A stretch of 64,000 bases of DNA from CAWHJB01 sp963698715. Its GTDB lineage: Bacteria; Chloroflexota; Anaerolineae; Anaerolineales; UBA4823. Both the position numbers and the translations under genes were made by a program. The DNA lies in NCBI GenBank assembly GCA_963698715.1, contig CAVORW010000005.1, positions 124,001-188,000 on the forward strand, in the 5' to 3' direction. Shown here one piece after another: positions 55,401 through 63,709 of this stretch; within the stretch, counting starts at the first letter, position 1; the number at the start of each line of letters is the position of its first letter. The notes beneath the pieces were generated by a model. The model had not been told where the DNA came from. It did no database searches and saw nothing but the letters and a program-made list of their open reading frames with translations.

Positions 55401-57655
55401 TTGAAGTATTCCCCGGTCTGATTATCCCAGCCGACCTGGCGCCAACCCAGGTAGCAATCTCGATCCAGGCGCCAGGCGCACAGACGACCAATCCACCAAC
55501 CTGTCGGCTGCCGGACAACCAGCCTCAATTCTTTGCCGCAAACGAAGTGGTCTTCAACTCTGGTACCGGCGGGCAGCTGACCATCCAGGGCATGAATTTC
55601 GGCGCCCGGGGACCTCTGAGCCGCATCCGGTTGACAACGAACGTCTTGACAATCAGCAGCTGGACTGATAACCAGGTCGTCGCCAACGTCCCATCGGGAC
55701 TGTCTCCAGGCTACTACCAGCTCGACCTGCGCACCCAAGGCCAGCAGAACCTGGTCAATGCCGTAACGATCCACATTTTGGGTGGCAACTACAACCCGTC
55801 TGTTTATCGAGTTGGCCCGGGTCGGCCATACGCCGTCATACAGGATGCGCTGAACGATGCGGCTGGAGTGCAACGCGCTCTGGTGGTTGTGTATCCCGGA
55901 ATGCCAGGATTATTCAACCCGAATGGTGTTTACTACGAAAACCTGATCATTCACTCTAATGTGAAATTACAAGGTGTTGGTCCTGGCGGTGTACGTCCGG
56001 ACAGCAGCTTCGCCCCGGGATCGGTGATCAGCGGCCTGTCCTTCGGTGGCGACACTCCGACAGCCGAGGCATGGCGGGCGCTGCTCGCCAGCCTGACCTG
56101 GGTTGGCAACCAGAACGTCGCTGAAGGCGCAGTGATCACAGTCCTGGCTGAACGTACCAACCAGTTCGTGGACAACAACGTCAACCGGGCGATAATCGAC
56201 GGCTTCAAGATCGAAGGTGGCGATCAGCAAGGCTTCCCGAACAATATCAACCAGATCGGCGGGGGGCAAACCGGCCTACCGCCTCAGGTAGTCGTGCAGG
56301 GTGGCGGCATCTTTGTCAACGCTTATGCTCGCGGGCTCCACATCAGCAACAACGTGATCCAGAACAACGGAGGTTCCTATGCCGGCGCGATCCGGATCGG
56401 TACCCCGGATCTGGAACCAACCGATCCGAGCCACGATGCGCAGAACGACAATATCTTGATCCGCTATAACCAGATCCTGGCCAATGGCGGCACCAACCTG
56501 GCTGGCGCAGTCGGTATTTTCAACGGCGCGCAGAATTACCGCATCGATTTGAACGACTTCTGCGGAAACTTCTCCGCTGAGTATGGCGGCGCAATCAGCC
56601 ATTACGGGTACAGCCCGAACGGGCAGATCAACAACAATCGCATCTACTTTAACCAGTCGTATGATGAGGGCGGCGCGATCATGATTGCCGGGGAGATGCC
56701 CCGCAACCCAACCGCCAACCTTTCGCAGGGTGCTGGTCCGGTTGAGATCTACAGCAACATAATCCAGTCCAACCTGGCGAACGACGATGGCGGCGGTATC
56801 CGCTTCTTGATGGCTGGCAACTATCAGTTCAACGTATACAACAACTTCATCGTGAACAATGTATCCACCCATGAAGGCGGCGGCATCTCGCTCAACGATG
56901 CACCGAACGTGAGAATCTTTAACAACACGATCATGAAGAACCTCACCACCGCGACGGCTGCCACCAGCACCGGAGCAGCGGCACCAGCCGGTGTTTCAAC
57001 TGTCCAGAACAGCGCACTCTTGCAAGCCACCCTGCCAGGCGGAGCACCGATCTTCAGCAACCCGGTCCTGTTCAACAACATCTTCTGGGATAATCGAGCG
57101 GGCACCTGGGATGGAACTGGCATTTCCGGTATTGGCGCTCAAGGCGACCCAAGCCCGATCAATCTGTGGGACCTGGGCGTTGCAGATGGTTCCGGCATGT
57201 TGAGACCGGTGTACTCAATGTTGAGTGTTGACAACCTGCCGTACATGATCCCACACGGCAGCAACCAGATCGGGGTTGATCCACAGGTCGTGGCAACTTA
57301 CGACACTTCCGTGATTGCTCTCCCTTGGCGCGGCAACCCGAACTTCGTCGGTGTCATCCTGCTGGCATTCGACCTGCCACCAACGCAGATGGGAGATTAC
57401 CATCTGCTTCCAAGCTCTCCCGCTCTCAACCAGGGCACTGGAAACTGGCAAGGCGTTCAGGCCCCGCTTCGGGATATCGATAACAATGTGCGCCCCATCC
57501 AAGGAAGATATGATATCGGTGCTGACGAACGTAATGCCGTTGGAGGAGGAAACTTGAATGCTAATTCGGTTGAGTTCGATGTTCCTCTGACGACTATACC
57601 CGGCGCAGCGATCGAAGTCCACGACATCTTCCTGCCACTCTCAATCGGCAACTAA
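52439..57655 (+). CDS. Giant exported protein: SdrD-B-like, IPT/TIG and right-handed beta-helix domains
   Basis: The 1738-residue protein has a signal peptide (residues 1-36). SdrD-B/CNA-B-like segments lie at about 495-600 (GHVFVDDNENGKMDPGEQG, with an EF-hand-like D-x-N-x-N-G loop) and 615-780 (GSIVGSVFYDTTRNELD). An IPT/TIG domain sits near 1035-1120 (GGQLTIQGMNFGARGPLSRI) and parallel beta-helix turns near 1170-1570 (for example NNVIQNNGGSYAGAIRIG and FNNTIMKNLTT). A SPALNQG/DIGADE segment closes the helix and the tail reads IFLPLSIGN. Six or more Cys pairs could form disulfides. ATG 52439 follows GGAGG. It opens the run of copper-oxidase-like genes and is probably a surface or matrix adhesin (inference). 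Confidence 0.88.
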   Translation: MKLRNRFLSVLFRLGMLVVLLVPSVPTGILQSAQASEPRAPEPAVVATTNSIRLAVVSQRSSPVDQGGSGVLAGDPITEYEFIINDDNSGDPLQPMYPDCSPWMDETHTTVNPNYPESCSWVSVGGQPSYAPIVTQGDQDRLNLTTPLTITPTVTSTGKYLISVLADGFKVGGAWFNLPIEEPGLITVSLQPHLLPAATISVRVFNDVSITNGAPDQPPEEYVPGGAIPSMAGFEAHVADWGGETTTDLYGNPLCAQYQPGNGPNGYEWVDGAPVYIEGTGGRCVSDDYGNIHIPNLGPNRWAVSVVPPDGEGWIQTSTLEGNLDWDTWIQEGATGYDTEFVTAGEPFPFTIFGFVKSTAYTGTVDVPITGTPGSGGTIQGTIVKAEVFTPYQGGLPYLGHLWGGLSGAKIARPIANPNIALQDLLNGDTTVYVGQGDVDGHFSITGVPDGNYNLSYWDSSLMNLLDLVQVTVRNGEVVDLGVLFQTGWFSEVYGHVFVDDNENGKMDPGEQGVDAFPVVLRRRENSEMDRGAILVATEPDGRYFFENMYPLNQWLVLEAYADNYYTTGVTFQATNQTTETTILGNGVDVGVLPVIGQGGRLDWGVKPYDPGTNGSIVGSVFYDTTRNELDPRFQAIEPWAPGIPNLTVNLYDTVPCPNDGSPCDASGQYLLAPDGSYARGALLETVTTEQWERPTDCIARDVDGNPVQQQVLPVDPTGHGCIEAPLMGIQFQAGFASVNGNYGFGDLQPGDYLVEVVVPNDDYGYPLYKVGMEEDVNVADGDAYVPQPQRTDEPDIPPPACAGSFHTVDVEGIGVDGYAPVSLPNGVVVPASNPVHNPGFVDMGGSPYEGTQRPLCDVKLVTVSNGRSVAPGFTFFTEVPIPGRYWGLIIDDLSLSIDPKSTLLGEKRSVPYAPVGIYDYANNLLNTVISDYNGYFDVLLPSTNTINCPSPSGVCANLYRLVGNDPGQPGKLNPTYNPQYRTIAATFEVFPGLIIPADLAPTQVAISIQAPGAQTTNPPTCRLPDNQPQFFAANEVVFNSGTGGQLTIQGMNFGARGPLSRIRLTTNVLTISSWTDNQVVANVPSGLSPGYYQLDLRTQGQQNLVNAVTIHILGGNYNPSVYRVGPGRPYAVIQDALNDAAGVQRALVVVYPGMPGLFNPNGVYYENLIIHSNVKLQGVGPGGVRPDSSFAPGSVISGLSFGGDTPTAEAWRALLASLTWVGNQNVAEGAVITVLAERTNQFVDNNVNRAIIDGFKIEGGDQQGFPNNINQIGGGQTGLPPQVVVQGGGIFVNAYARGLHISNNVIQNNGGSYAGAIRIGTPDLEPTDPSHDAQNDNILIRYNQILANGGTNLAGAVGIFNGAQNYRIDLNDFCGNFSAEYGGAISHYGYSPNGQINNNRIYFNQSYDEGGAIMIAGEMPRNPTANLSQGAGPVEIYSNIIQSNLANDDGGGIRFLMAGNYQFNVYNNFIVNNVSTHEGGGISLNDAPNVRIFNNTIMKNLTTATAATSTGAAAPAGVSTVQNSALLQATLPGGAPIFSNPVLFNNIFWDNRAGTWDGTGISGIGAQGDPSPINLWDLGVADGSGMLRPVYSMLSVDNLPYMIPHGSNQIGVDPQVVATYDTSVIALPWRGNPNFVGVILLAFDLPPTQMGDYHLLPSSPALNQGTGNWQGVQAPLRDIDNNVRPIQGRYDIGADERNAVGGGNLNANSVEFDVPLTTIPGAAIEVHDIFLPLSIGN

Positions 57656-57668
57656 CAGGTAATCGATA

Positions 57669-57700
57669 GGTATGTCAGGGAGACTCCTCCCTGACATACC
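57669..57700 (+). other. Perfect 14-bp stem-loop between the giant protein gene and MCO-like 1
   Basis: Arms 57669-57682 and 57687-57700 are perfectly complementary around a 4-base loop, 14 bases after a stop and 16 bases before the next ATG. There is no U-tract. It may slow transcription, protect an mRNA end or tune relative expression in the operon. Confidence 0.8.
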
Positions 57701-57716
57701 TTCAAGGAGAACAACT

Positions 57717-59105
57717 ATGCGTAAATTTACTTCTTCGAGAACGCTTTCCCGGCGAGATTTCCTAAAGTTGGGTGGCGGGCTGATCGCTGGCGCAGCGGCA
57801 ACTCGTTTTATCCCAAAGTCGCTCGGCCAATCGGGTGAGCTTGCTCTGGCTGCCGGTTTGCAGCAGGCAGCCAATCCAAATCCAGATATCCATCTGGCTG
57901 CCAGCGATGGTTGGATCCATCTGCCGGGCAAAGTGCAGATCCCCGGAACTCTGGGAACTGATCCGGAACATTTCTTCAATCCCGATCCGCTTGCCCCAGG
58001 TTTCGATCCAAACGACCCGGAGGCGGGCCTGACCACGTATATGTTCGGCTTTCGCAACGTGACGGGTATGTCACAAACCATGATGCAGGCTCAAAAGATG
58101 AAAATCCAGGCTTCTGCGCCGCTGTTCTGGGTCAACCAGGAAAGCGATTACTTCCTGGCTCTTTCCAACCTCGGCTTGCAGATGCGGCCCGACCTGGTGG
58201 ATTCACACACTGTCCACTGGCATGGTTTTCGTAACGCTTACCCGATCTTCGACGGCGAGCCCCACTCTTCACTGGCTGTTCCGATCGGACGCACCCTGAC
58301 TTTGTATTACAAGCCGCATGACCCAGGCACCTACATGTACCACTGCCACTTCGAAGAGACCGAGCACGTGCATATGGGCATGACCGGCACTGTTTTTGTC
58401 AGGCCGATCCAGGATGGCAACACAAGCCTGTATGCCAGTGGCAAGTATGCCTACAACGATGGCGATGGCTCCACCGGTTTCGATCGGGAATTTGCTTTCA
58501 CACTTTCGGATGTCTGGACGGAAGCACACTGGGATGACGCTCATATCCAGCTCCCAGATTGGACCGACTTCAAACCCGAATACTTCCTGCTGAACGGACG
58601 AGTTTACCCCGACACGCTGGTTGGCAATGGCGGTGAGGATGTCGGGCAAATCTGGGGGCACGAAGCCATGACCGGAGATCTGCTGCCCCCACCGAATCGT
58701 CCGGATTTGCGTTACCAACCGATCTCATCGTTGATTGAAGCGCAGTCTGGCGAGCGCATCTTACTGCGCTTTGCAAATCTCACCTTCCAGCAGCACGTGA
58801 TGACCACAGCCGGCTTGAACATGAGAGTTGTCGGGCGAGATGCAACCCTCCTGCGGGGTCGCGATGGTACGGATCTGACGTACCAAACGAACAAAGTCTA
58901 TATTGGGGTTGGTGAGAGCTATGATGTGATCATCACTGCACCCAATGTTACGACTGAAACGAAGTTCCTGCTTTACAACCGTAATTACAACCGTCTGCAA
59001 AATGCCGGCGGAATGGGTTATGGTGGTCAGATGACGGAAATTCGCGTCCACCCGGCAGGCACTCTGGCCCCACAGACAATGCCGAACACCAATCCGCATG
59101 TGTAA
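57717..59105 (+). CDS. Multicopper-oxidase-like protein 1 (Tat-exported; copper ligands only in domain 1)
   Basis: The 462-residue protein starts at ATG 57717 (AAGGAGA upstream) with a Tat signal SRRDFLKLGGGLIAG. Cupredoxin domain 1 (about 100-230) has H164-T-V-H167-W-H169-G and Y-H209-C210-H211-FEETE-H217-VHMG-M222. That gives a full type 1 site (His164, Cys210, His217, Met222) and two His-x-His motifs. Domain 2 (about 255-445) should carry two more His-x-His motifs but reads FQQH360VMTTAGLNMRVVG, with Thr and Ala in the ligand places. Alone it cannot build the normal trinuclear cluster from one polypeptide, nor from a homotrimer. It is likely periplasmic or secreted, and probably works with the next gene product. 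Confidence 0.85.
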   Translation: MRKFTSSRTLSRRDFLKLGGGLIAGAAATRFIPKSLGQSGELALAAGLQQAANPNPDIHLAASDGWIHLPGKVQIPGTLGTDPEHFFNPDPLAPGFDPNDPEAGLTTYMFGFRNVTGMSQTMMQAQKMKIQASAPLFWVNQESDYFLALSNLGLQMRPDLVDSHTVHWHGFRNAYPIFDGEPHSSLAVPIGRTLTLYYKPHDPGTYMYHCHFEETEHVHMGMTGTVFVRPIQDGNTSLYASGKYAYNDGDGSTGFDREFAFTLSDVWTEAHWDDAHIQLPDWTDFKPEYFLLNGRVYPDTLVGNGGEDVGQIWGHEAMTGDLLPPPNRPDLRYQPISSLIEAQSGERILLRFANLTFQQHVMTTAGLNMRVVGRDATLLRGRDGTDLTYQTNKVYIGVGESYDVIITAPNVTTETKFLLYNRNYNRLQNAGGMGYGGQMTEIRVHPAGTLAPQTMPNTNPHV

Positions 59106-59130
59106 GTATAAGCCCTGGGGCTCATACTTA
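59103..59130 (+). other. Stem-loop between MCO-like 1 and MCO-like 2
   Basis: The stem 59103-59114 with 59119-59130 has one A-C mismatch and a 4-base loop; it begins in the stop codon of MCO-like 1 and ends 20 bases before the next ATG. No U-tract follows. Confidence 0.7.
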
Positions 59131-59150
59131 GAAGTTATAAGGAGAAATAG

Positions 59151-60470
59151 ATGATGACTTCATCAATAACCTTTAAGCGGATGCGCTACTTCCTGGCCAT
59201 AATCCTGGTGCTGGCAGTTGTCGCTGTCCCGCTCTACTCAGCCCTAACCGCCCCTTCAGATCACGGCGAAATTCCACCGAATGGCATTGTGTGCACGACG
59301 AATCCCAGCAATGCTTTCACCCTGACAGCCCGAGATGGCCACATCAGTATGACAGATGGAAACATCATTTACATGTGGAGCTTCGCCGAAGGGCAGGATG
59401 ATTTCCAACACCCCGGCCCAGTCCTGTGTGTGAATGAAGGTGACACAGTCACTGTGGTTTTGCACAACACGCTGCCGGAAGATGTCTCTCTGGTCTTCCC
59501 CGGACAGGAAAACGTTCTGGCCAATGGTGTGCCTTCTCAGCCGGTCTTCAACGGACCTGGGGGCTCACTCTCCTCCATGGCACCCGTTGCATCCGCTGCT
59601 GGTGGCAGTATGACCTACAGCTTTGTTGCCACAAAACCGGGCACCTACCTGTATGAAAGCGGCACCAATCCTGGCCTGCAAGTCCAAATGGGTCTTTTTG
59701 GCACATTGATCGTGCGACCGGCTTTAGGCCCAGATTACGCTTACAATGCTGCTGATACGGTTTTCAATCCGGCTACAGAAGTGCTGATGATGCTCTCCGA
59801 GATCGATCCGATCCTGCACCAGGCAGTGGAGCGTGGCCAGCCGTTCAATATGAGCGATTACCATGCACGCTACTTCCTGATCAATGGTCGTACTTTCCCG
59901 GATACGATCGCCCCGAACGGCGCTTCCTGGCTGCCAAACCAGCCGTACGGCTCCCTGGCACACATTCACCCTTATGATCCGGCTAACAACCCGCTGCCCA
60001 CCTTAACCCGCTATGTCGGTATCGGTTCCAGCGACTATCCTTTCCACCCGCATGCTTTCAATGGCCTGGTAATTGCCCGCGATGGCAACCTGCTCCAAGG
60101 ACCGAGCGGCAATGATCTGGCGTTCGAAAGTTTCTCCAATGTGATCGGCCCCGGACAGACCTGGGACATCACCTTCACCTGGGAAGATACGAGCGGGTAC
60201 GATCCGAATGATCCTAACAGAGTGCTGCCTGTGACGATCCCCGGCGATCAGAACGTCGAGTTCGGTCCGTTTTACAGCGGCAGTGGATATCTGGGCAATC
60301 AGGATGTGCTGCCCGTCGGTATAACCACCTACAACCAGTGCGGTGAGTTCTACCATATCGCTCACAACCATGCGTTACAGCAGTTGGTTGGTTGGGGTGT
60401 TGTGATGACTGGCCAGACGACCTTCACACGCATCGATCCCCCGCTGCCCAATAATTGCCCGGTGGACTAG
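59151..60470 (+). CDS. Multicopper-oxidase-like protein 2 (copper ligands only in domain 2)
   Basis: The 439-residue protein has a hydrophobic signal (residues 12-30) and starts at ATG 59151 with AAGGAG upstream. Domain 1 (about 60-190) has lost its ligands: the HxH place reads SLVFPGQ and the HCH place reads YLYESGTN. Domain 2 (about 230-425) keeps Y296-P-F-H299-P-H301-A and, near the C terminus, H402-I-A-H405-N-H407. That is two His-x-His motifs, with the type 1 His replaced by Tyr296 and the type 1 Cys by Asn406. This is the half missing from MCO-like 1. DYHARYFLINGRTFPD is shared with the neighbouring paralogue. I infer a structural half-oxidase partner. Confidence 0.83.
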   Translation: MMTSSITFKRMRYFLAIILVLAVVAVPLYSALTAPSDHGEIPPNGIVCTTNPSNAFTLTARDGHISMTDGNIIYMWSFAEGQDDFQHPGPVLCVNEGDTVTVVLHNTLPEDVSLVFPGQENVLANGVPSQPVFNGPGGSLSSMAPVASAAGGSMTYSFVATKPGTYLYESGTNPGLQVQMGLFGTLIVRPALGPDYAYNAADTVFNPATEVLMMLSEIDPILHQAVERGQPFNMSDYHARYFLINGRTFPDTIAPNGASWLPNQPYGSLAHIHPYDPANNPLPTLTRYVGIGSSDYPFHPHAFNGLVIARDGNLLQGPSGNDLAFESFSNVIGPGQTWDITFTWEDTSGYDPNDPNRVLPVTIPGDQNVEFGPFYSGSGYLGNQDVLPVGITTYNQCGEFYHIAHNHALQQLVGWGVVMTGQTTFTRIDPPLPNNCPVD

Positions 60471-60502
60471 GCAATTACACAGGACAGGAAAGGATGAGAC
60501 AC

Positions 60503-63500
60503 ATGTACACAATTTTCCGTAATACGATCCGGGTGAGTTTCATGCTGATGATCGTCTTGGCTCTGGCTGGGGTAGGCGTACTCAGTCCCAACCGGACGGC
60601 TTCAGCTGCTCCACCCGCCTCCATAGCACCTGCTAGGAACAAAGACCTGCTGCCGGCAACGACCTGCTCGCCCAGTTGCGATCTTTACGCCACCACCGGA
60701 ACGCTCGGACTCCCCGATGGTTCGGTTGTCGATATCTGGGGTTTCAGCCTGGTGAGTGGTGGACCAGCAGTGCTGCCCGGCCCTACAATCATTGTCGATC
60801 AAGGCGTCAGCGTTTCGGTCACCCTCCACAACGAGATGGGTGCAGAAACGGTTGCCCTGGTTTTCCCCGGGATGGATCTGGTGCCTGATCTGACCGGCGC
60901 AGCGCCCGGCGGGTCCACTACGTATACTTTTACGCCTGCCCAGCCCGGAACCTTCTCCTACGAAGCCGGTCTGACCATGAACGGCGCTCGCCAGGTTGCG
61001 ATGGGCATGTTTGGCGCACTGATCGTACGGCCGACCGCCGGCACACAATTCGCCAACAATGAACCGGCAAGTGCTTTTGATGCAGAAGCGCTGATCGTGA
61101 TCAACGAAATCGATCCGGATTTCCACGCCGACCCGAACGGGTATCTGATGCAGAACTACCATGCCAGGTATTGGCTGGTGAATGGTAAAGCCTATCCGGA
61201 CACCGATCCCATTCCCGTCACACCAGGGCAGAGACTGCTGCTTCGCTATATGAACGGCGGCGCTGACACGAACTACCTGAGCACGCTTGGGCTGCGACAA
61301 ACTATCCTTGGGGCAGATGGAGCGCCTCTGCCAACCCACAAAACACACCAGACCGTGTCCGAACCCGTTCCAGCAGGGGCGACATTGGATACACTGGTCA
61401 CCATCCCCGCTGATGCCACAGTCGGCACACGCTATGCCCTGTTCAACCCCGGGATGGTACAACTACACAACAATGCCAGCTGGGCAAGCGGCGCGCCGGT
61501 GGACTTCGGCGGCATGATGACCTTTATCGAGGTCGCCGGCGGGCTGGCTGTACCCGACACTGGCCCTATCGCCAGCAACGTGATCATCAGCCCATCTGTT
61601 GTAGCGGCCAACGCAGATGTAACCCTTTCTGCCCACCTGGATGAAGCTACGACTGGAGGCGAGAACATTGACGCCTGGGAATACTTTATCAATGATTTGG
61701 GCCCGGTTGGCAGCGGCACACTGTTCGCAGTTGGAGCACCTGCTGCCTCGATCGATGTCTCTGCTACCGTCTTCTCATCGACTCTGGCGATGCTTTCTCC
61801 CGGCGATGTGACTTTCTACCTGCGTGGGCAAGATGCCAGTGGCGATTGGGGGCCAGCCAGCTCAGTTGTGCTGGATCTGGTTACCGAAGGTCCGGTCATC
61901 CGCGGCATGAAACTGACTCCCAGTGCCAGCAACGGCAGCCAGAATGTAGAAATCCAGGCGACTGCCGACGATACCGCGACCGGCAATATCAATGTTGTGC
62001 AGGCAGAGTACTTTATCGATCCGGTATTGCCCGTAACGCCCAATACGGGGACACCGATGGCGCTGAACAGCACCACCAAGCCGATCGTCAGCCTGACTGC
62101 CACTATCCCTGCGGCAACGATCGCTGGCCTTCCTGAAGGTCCTCATCCTATCTTTATCCATGCCATGGATGCGTTGGGCAATTGGGGGAGTGGAGGCACC
62201 ATCATCCTGAATGTTGATAAGACGGGTCCGGGAGCCCTGATCACAGGGATTACGCCTAACCCGAACAATGGTAAGATGCCGGTGAATGCATCTTCGAATG
62301 CAGTACGGGTTACAGGTATTTTGATGGACATTGCCAACATTGAAAAAGCTGAGGGCTTCATCAATGCAGTCGGCGCGGATGGCACCGGCTTCCCGCTGAT
62401 CCCTGCGGATGGCCTGTATAACCTGAATATCGAATCCGTATACGGAGATATCCCGCTGCCAACGATCAATCTACTGCCGGAAGGTCAAAATCTGATCTAT
62501 ATCCATGGCAAGGATGTTGCCGGCAATTGGGGATCTATGGCATCCTTGCCATTAATAATCGACAAGGCAGGGCCAACCGTCAGCCAATTGTCAATCTCCC
62601 CGAGCCCAACCAGAGGTTCAACCAACGCATTGCTGCAAGCCTCGGCGAGTGAAGTGACTACTGGTGGTTTGAATGTTGCAGCTGCAGAGTGGTTTGAAGG
62701 CCCAGATCCAGGCATTGGCAATGGAACAGCAATGTCTGCTTCAGGTGGTTTCAACCAGCAGACTGTTAGCATCTTCGATTTGATCAATGTCAGCGGTTGG
62801 AACAACGGCCCACACACAATCAGCGCTCGCGCTCGCGATGCCATCGGCAACTGGGGCGCGGTTCAAACCGTTAGACTGGTGGTCTCGGGCAACAACCCCA
62901 ACAATATCTTGGCAGACGCGTTCGAAACCGGTGGCTTGGCATCCTGGAATCTCGTACATGGTGCTGCTAGCGTCAGCGAGGCAGCGGCCCTGGATGGTCA
63001 ATTCGGTATGCAAGCCCCGGTCAATGCCCTCAACCCAGCGTACGTCCTGGATCGAACGCCCAACGTTGAGCGAGGCTATTCAGCCAGCTTCATGTTCAAC
63101 CCGAACGACGCCACATCTGCTGATGGTTCAATCGACATCTTTGTCGGACAGAATTCGTTTAGTTCCCAGGTCTTCAACGTTCGCTATGAGAATGGGCCCA
63201 GCGGTCCAGAAATTCAGGCTACCGTTGCAACGGCAAACGGACGGATTGCAACCGACTGGCATCACCTGGCTGCGGGTGCCAACAAGATCGAAATCCGCTG
63301 GTTGTCGGGCCCGAATGCCAGCTTCATTCTCCTGGTTAATGACGCGATCGTCCAGAAGCTAACCGATCTGGATACCAGCAGCTTCATGCTGGAAGAGGTC
63401 ATGCTAGGAGCAGTTAGCGGGTTGAAGCAAGGCATGGCTGGTACGATGTACTTCGACAGCTTTATATCCCTGCGGCCTATCCCAGATCCTGGTGATCTGC

Positions 63501-63535
63501 CGTACCGAACCTACTTACCGCTGGTAAATCGATAA
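60503..63535 (+). CDS. Cupredoxin-like scaffold protein with Ig-like repeats (multicopper-oxidase-like 3, no ligands)
   Basis: The product has about 1010 residues from ATG 60503 (AGGA 8 bases upstream). After a signal peptide (1-35), domain 1 (about 60-190) resembles domain 1 of MCO-like 2: ALVFPGMD and FSYEAGLT replace the copper motifs. Domain 2 (about 195-355) has the shared NYHARYWLVNGKAYPDT and NYLSTLGLRQTILG, resembling the emptied domain 2 of MCO-like 1. No His-x-His copper motif is present. About four Ig-like repeats of roughly 105 residues follow (360-790), with repeating G-P-x-x-x-x-x-I-S-P starts, then a lectin-like jelly-roll and a TYLPLVNR tail. It is probably an extracellular scaffold. 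Confidence 0.82.
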   Translation: MYTIFRNTIRVSFMLMIVLALAGVGVLSPNRTASAAPPASIAPARNKDLLPATTCSPSCDLYATTGTLGLPDGSVVDIWGFSLVSGGPAVLPGPTIIVDQGVSVSVTLHNEMGAETVALVFPGMDLVPDLTGAAPGGSTTYTFTPAQPGTFSYEAGLTMNGARQVAMGMFGALIVRPTAGTQFANNEPASAFDAEALIVINEIDPDFHADPNGYLMQNYHARYWLVNGKAYPDTDPIPVTPGQRLLLRYMNGGADTNYLSTLGLRQTILGADGAPLPTHKTHQTVSEPVPAGATLDTLVTIPADATVGTRYALFNPGMVQLHNNASWASGAPVDFGGMMTFIEVAGGLAVPDTGPIASNVIISPSVVAANADVTLSAHLDEATTGGENIDAWEYFINDLGPVGSGTLFAVGAPAASIDVSATVFSSTLAMLSPGDVTFYLRGQDASGDWGPASSVVLDLVTEGPVIRGMKLTPSASNGSQNVEIQATADDTATGNINVVQAEYFIDPVLPVTPNTGTPMALNSTTKPIVSLTATIPAATIAGLPEGPHPIFIHAMDALGNWGSGGTIILNVDKTGPGALITGITPNPNNGKMPVNASSNAVRVTGILMDIANIEKAEGFINAVGADGTGFPLIPADGLYNLNIESVYGDIPLPTINLLPEGQNLIYIHGKDVAGNWGSMASLPLIIDKAGPTVSQLSISPSPTRGSTNALLQASASEVTTGGLNVAAAEWFEGPDPGIGNGTAMSASGGFNQQTVSIFDLINVSGWNNGPHTISARARDAIGNWGAVQTVRLVVSGNNPNNILADAFETGGLASWNLVHGAASVSEAAALDGQFGMQAPVNALNPAYVLDRTPNVERGYSASFMFNPNDATSADGSIDIFVGQNSFSSQVFNVRYENGPSGPEIQATVATANGRIATDWHHLAAGANKIEIRWLSGPNASFILLVNDAIVQKLTDLDTSSFMLEEVMLGAVSGLKQGMAGTMYFDSFISLRPIPDPGDLPYRTYLPLVNR

Positions 63536-63552
63536 GTAGCCCTGAAACCAGA

Positions 63553-63596
63553 GGTGTATGTCTGTATGAGAGATCGAACTCATACAGACATACACC
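63553..63596 (+). terminator. Perfect 18-bp stem-loop after the scaffold gene
   Basis: Arms 63553-63570 and 63579-63596 are perfectly complementary around an 8-base loop, 18 bases after the stop. No U-tract follows. It is the longest of the stem-loops in this operon and may be a terminator or a 3'-end stabiliser. The spacer onward to 63709 has an eight-G run but no gene. Confidence 0.65.
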
Positions 63597-63709
63597 AAGG
63601 TCTGTAGCAATATTAATAACCGAACAGGTTCACTCGGGACCTGAAACAAGTCAGCCCTCTTATTTGGCTGTCCGGGGGGGGCGGTACGGTAAGAGGTGGA
63701 GAAAAGATC

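Noticed and set aside
55265..56872. Long minus-strand frames inside the giant exported protein gene
   Set aside because: The plus-strand frame has clear SdrD-B, IPT and beta-helix domains; the antisense frames are low-complexity shadows.
60602..61462. A 286-codon open frame on the minus strand inside the scaffold gene
   Set aside because: It is a shadow of the GC-rich, codon-biased plus-strand gene, with no ribosome site and no recognisable domain.
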